Shown: positions 45,598 to 53,513 of the stretch, piece after piece
Layout: each line of letters opens with the position of its first letter
Numbering within the stretch: the stretch's first letter is position 1
Assembly: GCF_017676385.1 (NCBI RefSeq)
Contig: NZ_JAFFZN010000017.1
Location: forward strand, 106,096 to 170,095
Length of the DNA: 64,000 nt
DNA from: Streptomyces spirodelae
GTDB taxonomy: Bacteria; Actinomycetota; Actinomycetes; Streptomycetales; Streptomycetaceae
Direction: 5' to 3'
Program-made: the position numbers and the translations under genes
Notes under the pieces: model-generated
Told to the model about the DNA's origin: nothing
Database searches by the model: none
The model's input: only the letters and a program-made list of their open reading frames with translations

Positions 45598-47193
45598 ATG
45601 GACACCGTCATCCGCGGCGCCCGCGTCATCGACGGCACGGGCGCCCCCTCCTACCGGGCCGACGTCGCCCTCCGCGAGGGCCGTATCGCGCACCTGGCTC
45701 CGGAAGGAGCCCCGCGCCCCGGCGGCGCCCGCACCATCGACGCCGACGGTCTCGCACTGGCCCCCGGCTTCATCGATATGCACGCCCACTCCGACCTGGC
45801 GATCCTCCGGGACCCGGCGCACACCGCCAAGGCGGCACAGGGCGTCACCCTGGAAGTGCTCGGCCAGGACGGGCTGTCGTACGCACCCACCGACGACGCC
45901 ACCCTCTCCGCGATCCGCGAGGCCATCACCGGCTGGAACGGTGACGGCGGCGACATCGACTTCGACTGGCGCACGGTCGGCGGCTATCTGGACCGCATCG
46001 ACCGCCAGGGCACCGCCGTCAACGCCGCGTATCTGATCCCGCAGGGCAGCGTCCGGATGCTGGCCATGGGCTGGGACGACCGCCCGGCGGCGCCCGACGA
46101 GCTGGCCACCATGAAACGCCTGGTCGCCGAGGGCATGGAGCAGGGCGCCATGGGCCTCTCCTCAGGGCTGACCTACACCCCGGGCATGTACGCCTCCGAC
46201 GCCGAGCTGACCGAGCTGTGCCGGGTGGTGGCCGCGTGGGGCGGCTACTACTGCCCGCACCACCGCTCCTACGGCGCCGGCGCGCTGGAGGCGTACGCGG
46301 AGATGGTCGCGCTCACCCGCGAGGCGGGGTGCCCGCTCCACCTCGCGCACGCCACCATGAACTTCGGCGTCAACCAGGGCCGCGCGCCCGAACTGCTCGC
46401 CCTCCTGGACGCGGCGCTGGCGGATGGCGCCGACATCACGCTCGACACCTACCCCTACACACCGGGCTGCACCACGCTGGCCGCCATGCTGCCGAGCTGG
46501 GCCAACGAGGGCGGCCCCGAGGCGACGCTGGCGCGGCTGGCCGACCCGGCGACAGCGGCCCGTATCCGGCACGTGATGGAGGTCGAGGGCGCCGACGGCT
46601 GCCACGGGGTGCCGATCGAGTGGGACACCATCGAGATCTCCGGGGTCGGCAATCCGTCGCTGGCGGACCATGTGGGCCGTACGGTCGCCGAGTCCGCCGC
46701 GCGGCGCGGCGAGGAGCCGTGGGCCACAGCACTGAGGCTGCTGACAGAGGACCGGCTCGGCTCGACGATCCTGCAGCACGTCGGCCACGAGGAGAATGTC
46801 CGTGCGATCATGCGCCACCGGGTGCACACCGGGGGCAGCGACGGCATACTCCAGGGCGCGAAACCGCACCCGCGCGCATACGGCACGTTCCCGCACTACC
46901 TCGGCCACTACGTACGCGAGTTGGGCGTCCTCTCCCTGGAGGAGTGCGTCGCCCACCTCTCCGGCCGCCCGGCAGCCCGCCTCCGCCTGCCCGACCGCGG
47001 CCTGATCCGCGAGGGCCACGTGGCCGACCTGGTCCTCTTCGACCCGGAGACGGTCGCCGCCACGGCCACCTTCGCCGAGCCGCGTTCCCTCCCGGTGGGC
47101 ATCCCCCACGTCTTCGTCGCGGGGCGGCCGGTGATCGAGGACGGCCACCGCACGGATGTCCTGGCCGGACGGGCAGTGCGGCGTACGCGGTGA
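45598..47193 (+). CDS. N-acyl-D-amino-acid deacylase-like amidohydrolase (candidate N-acetyl-D-glucosaminate deacetylase)
   Basis: 531 aa, starting 13 nt after the lyase stop. Amidohydrolase superfamily, D-aminoacylase branch. HxH motif at GFIDMHAHSDL (H62, H64); later metal/catalytic regions are CPHHRSYGAG, LHLAHATMNFG, LQHVGHEENVRAIMRH and TGGSDGILQGAKPHPRAYGTF, with the conserved Asp in GGSDG. Enzymes of this branch remove acyl groups from N-acyl-D-amino acids. In this cluster deacetylation of N-acetyl-D-glucosaminate is the natural prediction; N-acyl-D-amino acids in general are the alternative. Confidence 0.85.
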   Translation: MDTVIRGARVIDGTGAPSYRADVALREGRIAHLAPEGAPRPGGARTIDADGLALAPGFIDMHAHSDLAILRDPAHTAKAAQGVTLEVLGQDGLSYAPTDDATLSAIREAITGWNGDGGDIDFDWRTVGGYLDRIDRQGTAVNAAYLIPQGSVRMLAMGWDDRPAAPDELATMKRLVAEGMEQGAMGLSSGLTYTPGMYASDAELTELCRVVAAWGGYYCPHHRSYGAGALEAYAEMVALTREAGCPLHLAHATMNFGVNQGRAPELLALLDAALADGADITLDTYPYTPGCTTLAAMLPSWANEGGPEATLARLADPATAARIRHVMEVEGADGCHGVPIEWDTIEISGVGNPSLADHVGRTVAESAARRGEEPWATALRLLTEDRLGSTILQHVGHEENVRAIMRHRVHTGGSDGILQGAKPHPRAYGTFPHYLGHYVRELGVLSLEECVAHLSGRPAARLRLPDRGLIREGHVADLVLFDPETVAATATFAEPRSLPVGIPHVFVAGRPVIEDGHRTDVLAGRAVRRTR

Positions 47194-47197
47194 GGGC

Positions 47198-47734
47198 TCA
47201 GTCGCGTACGGGGAAGTCGGAGGTGTCGATTTCGATCCGCTCGCCGGTGATGAGCCGGAGGGTGAGGGGCTCCCCGTAAGGGATCTCCTTGACCTTGGCG
47301 TACCCCGTCGCGTGCGGCTCGGTCATCAGCGTGCAGAGCTTCTTGAACGGGTCGGCGATCAGGTAGAGGTCGATCCCGAAGCGCGCGTACTTGGCGACGT
47401 TGCGGACGTAGTCTTTATCGTCGTCTGGCCGAGAAGTGACCTCGACGGCAGCAAGAACATCCATGCAGTCGTAGCTGTCGCCGTGCCGCTCGGCTCCCTC
47501 GGCGAGGATTGTGAGGTCGGGTGCCGCGTCGTTCTCGCCGGGGAATCTCACCAACACGTCACCAAACACGCGCTCCCTGGGGACGGCAGCTTTCCGGACG
47601 GCCGAACGCACCTCGTTCACCGTCCAGTCCTGCTCCGGGCTCTGCGGAGTCATGATCACTTCCCCGTCGAAAATCTCGACCCGGTATCCCTCAGGAACAG
47701 CGTCACGCGCGAGCAGGTCATCCATGACTGACAC
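47198..47734 (-). CDS. Uma2 family protein (DUF820, PD-(D/E)xK fold), copy 1
   Basis: 178 aa from GTG 47734, which lies 9 nt after the near-perfect AAGGAGGTGA; GTG 47740 would leave 3 nt. The restriction-endonuclease-like fold is seen in YRVEIFDGEVIMTPQSPEQDW, AAPDLTILAEGA and AAVEVTSRPDDDKDYVRNVAKYARFGID (Glu and Lys of the active site). Uma2 proteins are abundant in Streptomyces, cyanobacteria and Chloroflexi; function is unknown. Convergent with the deacylase gene (4 nt between the two stops). A second, divergent Uma2 gene is at 55574. Confidence 0.85.
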   Translation of the reverse strand: MSVMDDLLARDAVPEGYRVEIFDGEVIMTPQSPEQDWTVNEVRSAVRKAAVPRERVFGDVLVRFPGENDAAPDLTILAEGAERHGDSYDCMDVLAAVEVTSRPDDDKDYVRNVAKYARFGIDLYLIADPFKKLCTLMTEPHATGYAKVKEIPYGEPLTLRLITGERIEIDTSDFPVRD

Positions 47735-47787
47735 GGCCACTCACCTCCTTGCGCTCATTATGCGTGATCTCCACCGACCCCGTAGGG

Positions 47788-48621
47788 CTACGCGTGGGTG
47801 TAGGCCACCAAGGAAATGCCCACGTAGTGGACGGCGAAGGCGGCCAGGGTGAAGGAGTGGAAGACCTCGTGGAAGCCGAACCAGCGGGGTGAGGGGTTGG
47901 GGCGCTTGATGCCGTAGATGACGCCGCCCGCGCTGTAGAGGACACCGCCGACGACGACGCACACCAGGACGGCGATCCCGCCCGTGCGCAGGAAGTCGGG
48001 CAGGAAGAAGACGGCCGCCCAGCCCATGCCGATGTAGCAGGGGGTGTAGAGCCAGCGGGGGGCGCCGACCCAGAAGACGCGGAAGGCGATGCCGAGTCCT
48101 GCAGCTATCCAGATGCCCCACAGCAGCAGGTCGCGGCGGCCGTCGGGCAGCAGCAGGATCGTCAGCGGGGTGTAGGTGCCGGCGATGATCAGGAAGATGT
48201 TGGCGTGATCGAGGCGCCGCAGCAGGGCGTTGATCCGGGGGCTCCAGTCGCCGCGGTGGTAGAGCGCGCTGACGCCGAACAGCAGACACGCCGTCAAGGT
48301 GTAGATGGCGCAGGCGATCCGGCCGCGGCTGCTGTCGGCGAGCGCGGTCAGGAACATTCCGGACACCAGTACGGCGGGGAACATGCCCAGGTGCAGCCAG
48401 CCGCGCAGCTTGGGCTTGAGGGCCTGCGCCGCTGAGTGCGCCGAGGCGGACAGCCGTGAGGCGGCCGAGTGGGGGGCCGTGGGGGCGGCCGAGTGGGGCG
48501 AGGCGGCGCCCGCGGAGGGGGAGTCGGGCGCGGTCGAGGTACCGGTGCTGGACAGTGACGCGCTGGACGACGGGGAGATCACAGCGGCAGGCTCCGAAGA
48601 CGGGGACGCGGAGTCGGTCAT
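47788..48621 (-). CDS. Hemolysin III family membrane protein (TrhA/PAQR-like)
   Basis: 277 aa. After a Ser/Ala-rich N-terminal extension of about 70 residues (unusual for the family), seven hydrophobic segments follow. Family motifs: SALYHR, RLDHANIFLIIAGTYTPLT, GGVLYSAGGVIYGIKRPNPSPRWFGFHEVFHSF, providing the zinc-site His residues. In bacteria members are linked to membrane lipid/energy homeostasis rather than haemolysis. A palindrome resembling TetR-type sites of lipid genes sits in its promoter area. Confidence 0.9.
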   Translation of the reverse strand: MTDSASPSSEPAAVISPSSSASLSSTGTSTAPDSPSAGAASPHSAAPTAPHSAASRLSASAHSAAQALKPKLRGWLHLGMFPAVLVSGMFLTALADSSRGRIACAIYTLTACLLFGVSALYHRGDWSPRINALLRRLDHANIFLIIAGTYTPLTILLLPDGRRDLLLWGIWIAAGLGIAFRVFWVGAPRWLYTPCYIGMGWAAVFFLPDFLRTGGIAVLVCVVVGGVLYSAGGVIYGIKRPNPSPRWFGFHEVFHSFTLAAFAVHYVGISLVAYTHA

Positions 48622-48650
48622 CGGCCCATCGTACCCACGCCACTTGTATG

Positions 48651-48668
48651 ACCTACGGATGCGTAGGT
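48651..48668. promoter_or_regulatory. Palindrome in the hlyIII-pckG divergent region
   Basis: ACCTAC (48651-48656), GGATGC, GTAGGT (48663-48668): a 6-bp inverted repeat with 6-nt spacer in the 275-nt region between the hemolysin-III gene and pckG, 30-47 nt upstream of the hemolysin-III start. It resembles TetR-family operators. Confidence 0.45.
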
Positions 48669-48896
48669 TACGGGCCCCCAGCAGGCGGAATGACCCTGCG
48701 TGCCAGATGGGAAGACCCTACGTGTCGACGGCCACACATCCCCCGTCTGGACAGACAACCATTCACCGCGCATGATCAGATGAGCATAAGCGGCACCGGA
48801 TGAGCGACAAGACAAACTGCCACGAAAGCATCCGGGTCGTGGCCCCCAAGGGGCGCGCTGACAGCAGGCACACACCCTCAAACGTCTGGAGCGATC

Positions 48897-50759
48897 GTGG
48901 CGCGCAGTTCTGCGGCTCCCCTCACCTCTGTCCCGTCTTCCTCGAACTCTTCGCCCACCGGGGACGCCCCCACCCGTCACCAGGAACTGCTCTCCTGGGT
49001 CGACGGGATCGCCGAGCTGACCCAGCCCGACCGCATCGTGTGGTGCGACGGCTCCGAGGCCGAATACGACCGCTTGTGCGAAGAGCTGGTCGCCAAGGGC
49101 ACGTTCAAAAAGCTCGACCCCGTCAAACGGCCCAACTCCTACTACGCCGCCTCCGACCCGTCCGACGTCGCCCGGGTCGAGGACCGCACCTTCATCTGCT
49201 CGGAGAAGGAGGAGGACGCGGGTCCGACGAACCACTGGAAGGACCCCGCGGAGATGAAGCAGATCTTCGCCGGGGAGCAGGGCATCTTCCGCGGTTCGAT
49301 GCGCGGCCGCACGATGTACGTCGTCCCGTTCTGCATGGGCCCGCTGGGCTCCCCGCTCTCCGCGCTCGGCGTGGAGATCACCGACTCCGCGTACGTGGCC
49401 GTCTCCATGCGGACCATGACCCGCATGGGCAGCGCCGTGCTGGAAGAACTCGGCGAGGACGGCAACTTCGTCAAGGCCGTGCACACCGTCGGCGCCCCGC
49501 TCACCGAGGGCGAACGCGACGTGCCGTGGCCGTGCAGCCCGACCAAGTACATCTCCCACTTCCCCGAGACCCGCGAGATCTGGTCCTACGGCTCCGGCTA
49601 CGGCGGCAACGCACTGCTCGGCAAGAAGTGCTACGCCCTGCGCATCGCCTCCGTGATGGCACGCGACGAGGGCTGGCTGGCCGAGCACATGCTGGTGCTC
49701 AAACTGACGCCGCCGCGCGGCGAGTCCAAGTACGTGGCCGCGGCATTCCCCTCGGCCTGCGGCAAGACCAACCTCGCCATGCTCCAGCCCACCATCCCCG
49801 GCTGGACGGTCGAGACGATCGGTGACGACATCGCCTGGATGCGGTTCGGCGAGGACGGCCGCCTCTACGCGATCAACCCCGAGGCCGGCTTCTTCGGCGT
49901 CGCCCCCGGCACCGGCGAGGACACCAACGCCAACGCGATGAAGACCCTGTGGGGCAACGCGGTCTTCACCAACGTCGCCCTCACCGACGACAGCGACGTG
50001 TGGTGGGAGGGCATGACGGAAGAGCCCCCCGCGCACCTCACCGACTGGAAGGGCAACGACTGGACGCCGGAGTCGGAGACCCCGGCGGCCCACCCCAACG
50101 CGCGCTTCACCGTCCCCGCCGGACAGTGCCCCATCATCGCCCCCGAGTGGGAGGACCCGCGCGGAGTGCCGATCTCCGCCATCCTCTTCGGCGGCCGCCG
50201 CGCCACCGCCGTCCCGCTGGTGACCGAGTCCTTCGACTGGCAGCACGGCGTCTTCCTCGGCGCCAACGTCGCCAGCGAGAAGACCGCGGCCGCCGAGGGC
50301 AAGGTCGGCGAACTGCGCCGCGACCCGTTCGCGATGCTGCCGTTCTGCGGCTACAACATGGGCGACTACTTCGGCCACTGGCTGGAGGTCGGCGAAGGCG
50401 CCGACCCCGCCAAGCTGCCGAAGATCTACTACGTCAACTGGTTCAAGAAGGACGAGAACGGCAAGTTCGTCTGGCCCGGCTTCGGCGAGAACAGCCGCGT
50501 TCTGAAATGGATCGTCCAGCGGCTGAACGGGGAGGTCGAGGGCGTCGAGACCCCCATCGGCCTCCTGCCGCGGAAGGAGGACCTCGACACCGAGGGGCTC
50601 GGCCTGTCCGAGGCCGAGCTGGACTTCATCCTCGCCGTCGACCGCGACGTCTGGCGCGACGAAGCGGCGCTCGTCCCTGCACACCTTGAAACCTTCGGCG
50701 ACCACACGCCGCGTGCCCTGTGGGACGAGTACCACGCCTTGGTGCGCCGCCTGGGCTGA
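48897..50759 (+). CDS. pckG: Phosphoenolpyruvate carboxykinase (GTP)
   Basis: 620 aa, GTG start with GGAG 5 nt upstream. Converts oxaloacetate plus GTP to PEP, CO2 and GDP: the gluconeogenic exit from the TCA cycle, and in actinobacteria also an anaplerotic link. The GTP-class signature FPSACGKTNLAMLQP (P-loop, about residues 284-298) is intact, as are SPTKYISHFPETREIWSYGSGYGGNALLGKKC and FGENSRVLKWIVQRL. A MITE-like repeat starts just after the stop. The large intergenic region upstream is shared with the hemolysin-III gene. Confidence 0.96.
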   Translation: MARSSAAPLTSVPSSSNSSPTGDAPTRHQELLSWVDGIAELTQPDRIVWCDGSEAEYDRLCEELVAKGTFKKLDPVKRPNSYYAASDPSDVARVEDRTFICSEKEEDAGPTNHWKDPAEMKQIFAGEQGIFRGSMRGRTMYVVPFCMGPLGSPLSALGVEITDSAYVAVSMRTMTRMGSAVLEELGEDGNFVKAVHTVGAPLTEGERDVPWPCSPTKYISHFPETREIWSYGSGYGGNALLGKKCYALRIASVMARDEGWLAEHMLVLKLTPPRGESKYVAAAFPSACGKTNLAMLQPTIPGWTVETIGDDIAWMRFGEDGRLYAINPEAGFFGVAPGTGEDTNANAMKTLWGNAVFTNVALTDDSDVWWEGMTEEPPAHLTDWKGNDWTPESETPAAHPNARFTVPAGQCPIIAPEWEDPRGVPISAILFGGRRATAVPLVTESFDWQHGVFLGANVASEKTAAAEGKVGELRRDPFAMLPFCGYNMGDYFGHWLEVGEGADPAKLPKIYYVNWFKKDENGKFVWPGFGENSRVLKWIVQRLNGEVEGVETPIGLLPRKEDLDTEGLGLSEAELDFILAVDRDVWRDEAALVPAHLETFGDHTPRALWDEYHALVRRLG

Positions 50760-50767
50760 CGCCGCCA

Positions 50768-50874
50768 CGCTGCGCTTGGGCAGCGGCGTCTGCCCGCTTG
50801 TGGGCAGGGGTTCCGCAGGGCGCGGGGGCCCCTCCCGGCCGGAGTCCGGGGGAGCAGACTGCCCAAGCGCAGCG
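50768..50874. repeat. 107-bp MITE-like palindromic element after pckG
   Basis: Terminal inverted repeats of 16 bp: CGCTGCGCTTGGGCAG (50768-50783) and CTGCCCAAGCGCAGCG (50859-50874), perfect. Inside are a small hairpin (TGCCC...GGGCA, 50791-50806) and the core CCTCCCGGCCGGAGTCCGGG (50831-50850) followed by GGGAGCAG, shared with 20043-20070. It has no coding capacity and no clear target-site duplication. Confidence 0.7.
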
Positions 50875-50885
50875 CAATCGCGGGT

Positions 50886-51299
50886 CTAAACCAGCACGCC
50901 CTCCACATCGGCGTGCGCCGCCAGCCGCGCTGTCATCAGTGCGGTGACCGCCTCGTCGCCGCGCGAGGTGGCGACAGCGAGCGCGTTACCCGCAAGGGTG
51001 CGCGCCCGCGCATGGAGGGAGGCGACATGCGCGGCGTCGTCCCGCACAGCGGAAGGCTCGGCCCGCAACGGCGCCCTCCCGCCGGACAGGCGCCCCGCAT
51101 GGGCGGCGAGCTCCTGTGCGGCGGCATCCAGCGAAGCGCTCGGCGTGAGCACCCGCAGCTCGTCGGTCACCGTCAGCAGCGCGGTCAGGTGCCCGGCGAG
51201 GCGGATGTCCAGCTCTTCCTCGCGGGTGCGGCGCGGCAGCCCTGGCTGGGCGCTCTCGGCCACGGTGTGGACCGATTTGGTGCGGATCGGTTCGTACAT
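50886..51299 (-). CDS. Small conserved hypothetical protein with hairpin-masked ribosome site
   Basis: 137 aa from ATG 51299 with AGGAGG 6 nt upstream. Soluble, Ala/Arg/Leu-rich, mostly helical (EEELDIRLAGHLTALLTVTD; AVRDDAAHVASLHARARTLA). I recognise no family. The ribosome site is part of a 13-bp perfect stem (51300-51332), with a second palindrome just upstream. Tail-to-tail with pckG across the repeat element. Confidence 0.7.
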   Translation of the reverse strand: MYEPIRTKSVHTVAESAQPGLPRRTREEELDIRLAGHLTALLTVTDELRVLTPSASLDAAAQELAAHAGRLSGGRAPLRAEPSAVRDDAAHVASLHARARTLAGNALAVATSRGDEAVTALMTARLAAHADVEGVLV

Positions 51300-51332
51300 G
51301 GATGGCCTCCTGATGCTTTCAGGAGGCCATCC
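51300..51332. promoter_or_regulatory. Perfect hairpin covering the ribosome binding site of the 50886-51299 gene
   Basis: GGATGGCCTCCTG (51300-51312) pairs with CAGGAGGCCATCC (51320-51332), loop 7 nt. On the minus strand the second arm in reading direction contains AGGAGG and ends next to the start codon, so the RNA hairpin would hide the ribosome site; as DNA it could be an operator. Confidence 0.6.
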
Positions 51333-51338
51333 TAACTT

Positions 51339-51359
51339 GGACAACGTCTAAAGTTGTCC
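51339..51359. promoter_or_regulatory. Inverted repeat upstream of the same gene
   Basis: GGACAAC (51339-51345) and GTTGTCC (51353-51359), 7-nt spacer, perfect. Just downstream on the minus strand lies TAGGAT (51329-51334), a plausible -10, so this repeat would overlap the -35 region: a likely repressor operator. A protein ligand is not evident. Confidence 0.45.
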
Positions 51360-51395
51360 CATGTTCATCGATCGATCACAGATGATCACGAACAG

Positions 51396-52607
51396 TCACG
51401 GCTGGCTGTAGCCGTCCAGGAAGCGGCCGATCCTGGTCACCGCGTCCCGCAGTTCGGTGACGCCGGGCAGATTGACGATCCGGAAGTGGTCGGGCTCGGG
51501 CCAGTTGAACCCGGTGCCGTGCACGATCATGATCTTCTCGGCGCGCAGCAGGTCGATCACCATCTGCCGGTCGTCCTTGATCTTGTAGACCTTGGGGTCC
51601 AGCCGGGGGAACGCGTAGATCGCGCCCTTGGGCCGTACACAGGTGACGCCGGGGATCTGCGTCAGCAACTCGTACGCCGCGTCGCGCTGCTCGCACAGCC
51701 GACCGCCCGGCAGCACCAGGTCCTCGATCGACTGCCGGCCGCCCAGCGCGGTGGCGACCGCGTGCTGCGCCGGCATATTGGCGCACAGCCGCATATTGGC
51801 GAGGATGGTCAGGCCCTCGATATAGCTCTCCGCGTGCGTCTTGGGACCGCAGACGGCGAGCCAGCCGCTGCGGTAGCCGGCGACGCGGTAGGACTTCGAC
51901 AGGCCGTTGAACGTCAGCGTCAGCAGATCGGGCGCGATGACCGTCGTCGGGGTGTGCGTGGCACCGTCGTAGAGGATCTTGTCGTAGATCTCGTCGGAGC
52001 ACACGACCAGGTCGTGGCGGCGGGCGATCTCGGTGAGGCCGCGCAGGACCTCCTCGTCGTAGACCGCGCCCGTGGGGTTGTTCGGGTTGATGATCACGAG
52101 CGCCTTGGTGCGATCGGTGATCTTGCGCTCGACGTCCGCGAGGTCGGGCATCCAGTCGGACTGCTCGTCGCAGCGGTAGTGCACCGCCGTACCGCCGGCG
52201 AGGGAGACCGAGGCGGTCCACAGCGGGTAGTCGGGCGCCGGCACCAGCACCTCGTCGCCGTCGTCCAGCAGCGCCTGCATCGACATCTGGATCAGCTCGG
52301 AGACGCCGTTGCCCAGATAGATGTCGTCGACCGACAGCTCGATGCCCTGCTTCTGGTAGTGCTGCATCACCGCGCGGCGCGCCGAGAGCAGCCCCTTCGC
52401 GTCGCCGTAGCCGTGCGCGGTGCCGACGTTGCGCAGCATGTCCTCGAGGATCTCCGGCGGGCAGTCGAAGCCGAACGCCGCGGGGTTGCCGGTGTTGAGC
52501 TTGAGGATCTGGTGGCCTGCCGCTTCCAGCCGCGTCGCCTCCTCCAGGACCGGGCCCCGGATCTCGTAACAGACGTTGGCGAGCTTCGTCGACTGGATGA
52601 CCTGCAT
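51396..52607 (-). CDS. Pyridoxal phosphate aminotransferase (AlaA-type alanine transaminase)
   Basis: 403 aa. Fold type I aminotransferase (class I/II) that in AlaA-like members interconverts pyruvate/alanine with 2-oxoglutarate/glutamate. Clear are the substrate region LNTGNPAAFGFDCP, NPNNPTGAVYD, CSDEIYDKILYDGA, the PLP lysine in FNGLSKSYRVAGYRSGW and the Arg in HFRIVNLP. Start ATG at 52607. Single gene, divergent from the TetR gene. Confidence 0.9.
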   Translation of the reverse strand: MQVIQSTKLANVCYEIRGPVLEEATRLEAAGHQILKLNTGNPAAFGFDCPPEILEDMLRNVGTAHGYGDAKGLLSARRAVMQHYQKQGIELSVDDIYLGNGVSELIQMSMQALLDDGDEVLVPAPDYPLWTASVSLAGGTAVHYRCDEQSDWMPDLADVERKITDRTKALVIINPNNPTGAVYDEEVLRGLTEIARRHDLVVCSDEIYDKILYDGATHTPTTVIAPDLLTLTFNGLSKSYRVAGYRSGWLAVCGPKTHAESYIEGLTILANMRLCANMPAQHAVATALGGRQSIEDLVLPGGRLCEQRDAAYELLTQIPGVTCVRPKGAIYAFPRLDPKVYKIKDDRQMVIDLLRAEKIMIVHGTGFNWPEPDHFRIVNLPGVTELRDAVTRIGRFLDGYSQP

Positions 52608-52822
52608 AACGCAACCCTACGGGCGCCGTTGACAGCCCGCCTCGTGTTTTCCCTCACCTCGGCGATCGCCCGAACGCCCCACACAGCTGACAGCTTCTCT
52701 CATTTGAAAGCCACCCTCACCAGAAGCGCGAGGAAGGCGGCGGCCCCAGAGCACGGAATCCGGGGAGAGCGGCAGTGTCCCGAAGATGGCCCTGCCCGGG
52801 GACGATGCCCGACAATAGATGC

Positions 52823-53473
52823 ATGGCCCCCGCACGTACAGATGCCGCCGACGACGCCGCAGCGGACACAGATCTGCCCCCGAAGCCGAGCCTGCGCGAG
52901 CGCAAGAAGCTCCAGACCCGCCAGGCCGTCCGGCGGACCGCCTACCGCCTCTTCGAGGAACAGGGGTACGACGCGACACCCGTCGACCAGATCGCCGCGG
53001 AGGCGGAGGTCTCCCCCAGCACCGTCTTCCGCTACTTCCCCACCAAGGAAGACATCGTGCTGACCGACGAGTACGACCCGCTGCTCGAGAAGGCGCTGCG
53101 GGAGCGGCCGGCGGGTGAGCCGCCGGTCGCCGCGCTGCGCGAGGCGCTGTACACCTCGATCACCCGCATCTACCGGGCCGACGCCGCCGAGACCCTCCAG
53201 CGCATCCGCCTCATCCGGGACGTGCCCGCGCTGCGCGGCCGGATGAGCGAGAACTCCGCCGAGACGGCCTGGCTGCTGCGGCGCGCCCTCGCCGAGCGCA
53301 CCGGCCGCTCCCCGGACGACCTGGAACTGCGGATCGTGACCGGCGCCATGCTGGGGGCCCTGACCGAGGCCATGTACGCCTGGGTGGACACCGGCATGCC
53401 GGGCACGCTGGAGGACCTGCGCGCACTGGTGACGCGCGCGCTGGGCGTACTGGAACGCGGCCTGACGCTGTAG
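52823..53473 (+). CDS. TetR family transcriptional regulator
   Basis: 216 aa from ATG 52823. N-terminal helix-turn-helix (RERKKLQTRQAVRRTAYRLF and VDQIAAEAEVSPSTVFRYFPTKEDI, about residues 24-75); helical C-terminal ligand/dimer domain (MftR/TetR_C_17-like). No ribosome site is apparent, and a possible -10 (GACAAT or TAGATG) ends just before the ATG, so it is probably leaderless. Target unknown; the divergent aminotransferase gene is the nearest candidate. Confidence 0.88.
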   Translation: MAPARTDAADDAAADTDLPPKPSLRERKKLQTRQAVRRTAYRLFEEQGYDATPVDQIAAEAEVSPSTVFRYFPTKEDIVLTDEYDPLLEKALRERPAGEPPVAALREALYTSITRIYRADAAETLQRIRLIRDVPALRGRMSENSAETAWLLRRALAERTGRSPDDLELRIVTGAMLGALTEAMYAWVDTGMPGTLEDLRALVTRALGVLERGLTL

Positions 53474-53513
53474 CGGGCCGGCCCGGCACAGCGCCGGGGG
53501 CACCCCCTCATCG

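Noticed and set aside
42810..45638. 942-aa minus-strand ORF across the kinase and the opposite lyase gene
   Set aside because: Only the part up to 44057 has PfkB motifs; the rest is an antisense shadow of the lyase gene.
48205..48435. Small plus-strand ORF inside the hemolysin-III gene
   Set aside because: Antisense shadow of conserved membrane helices, no ribosome site.
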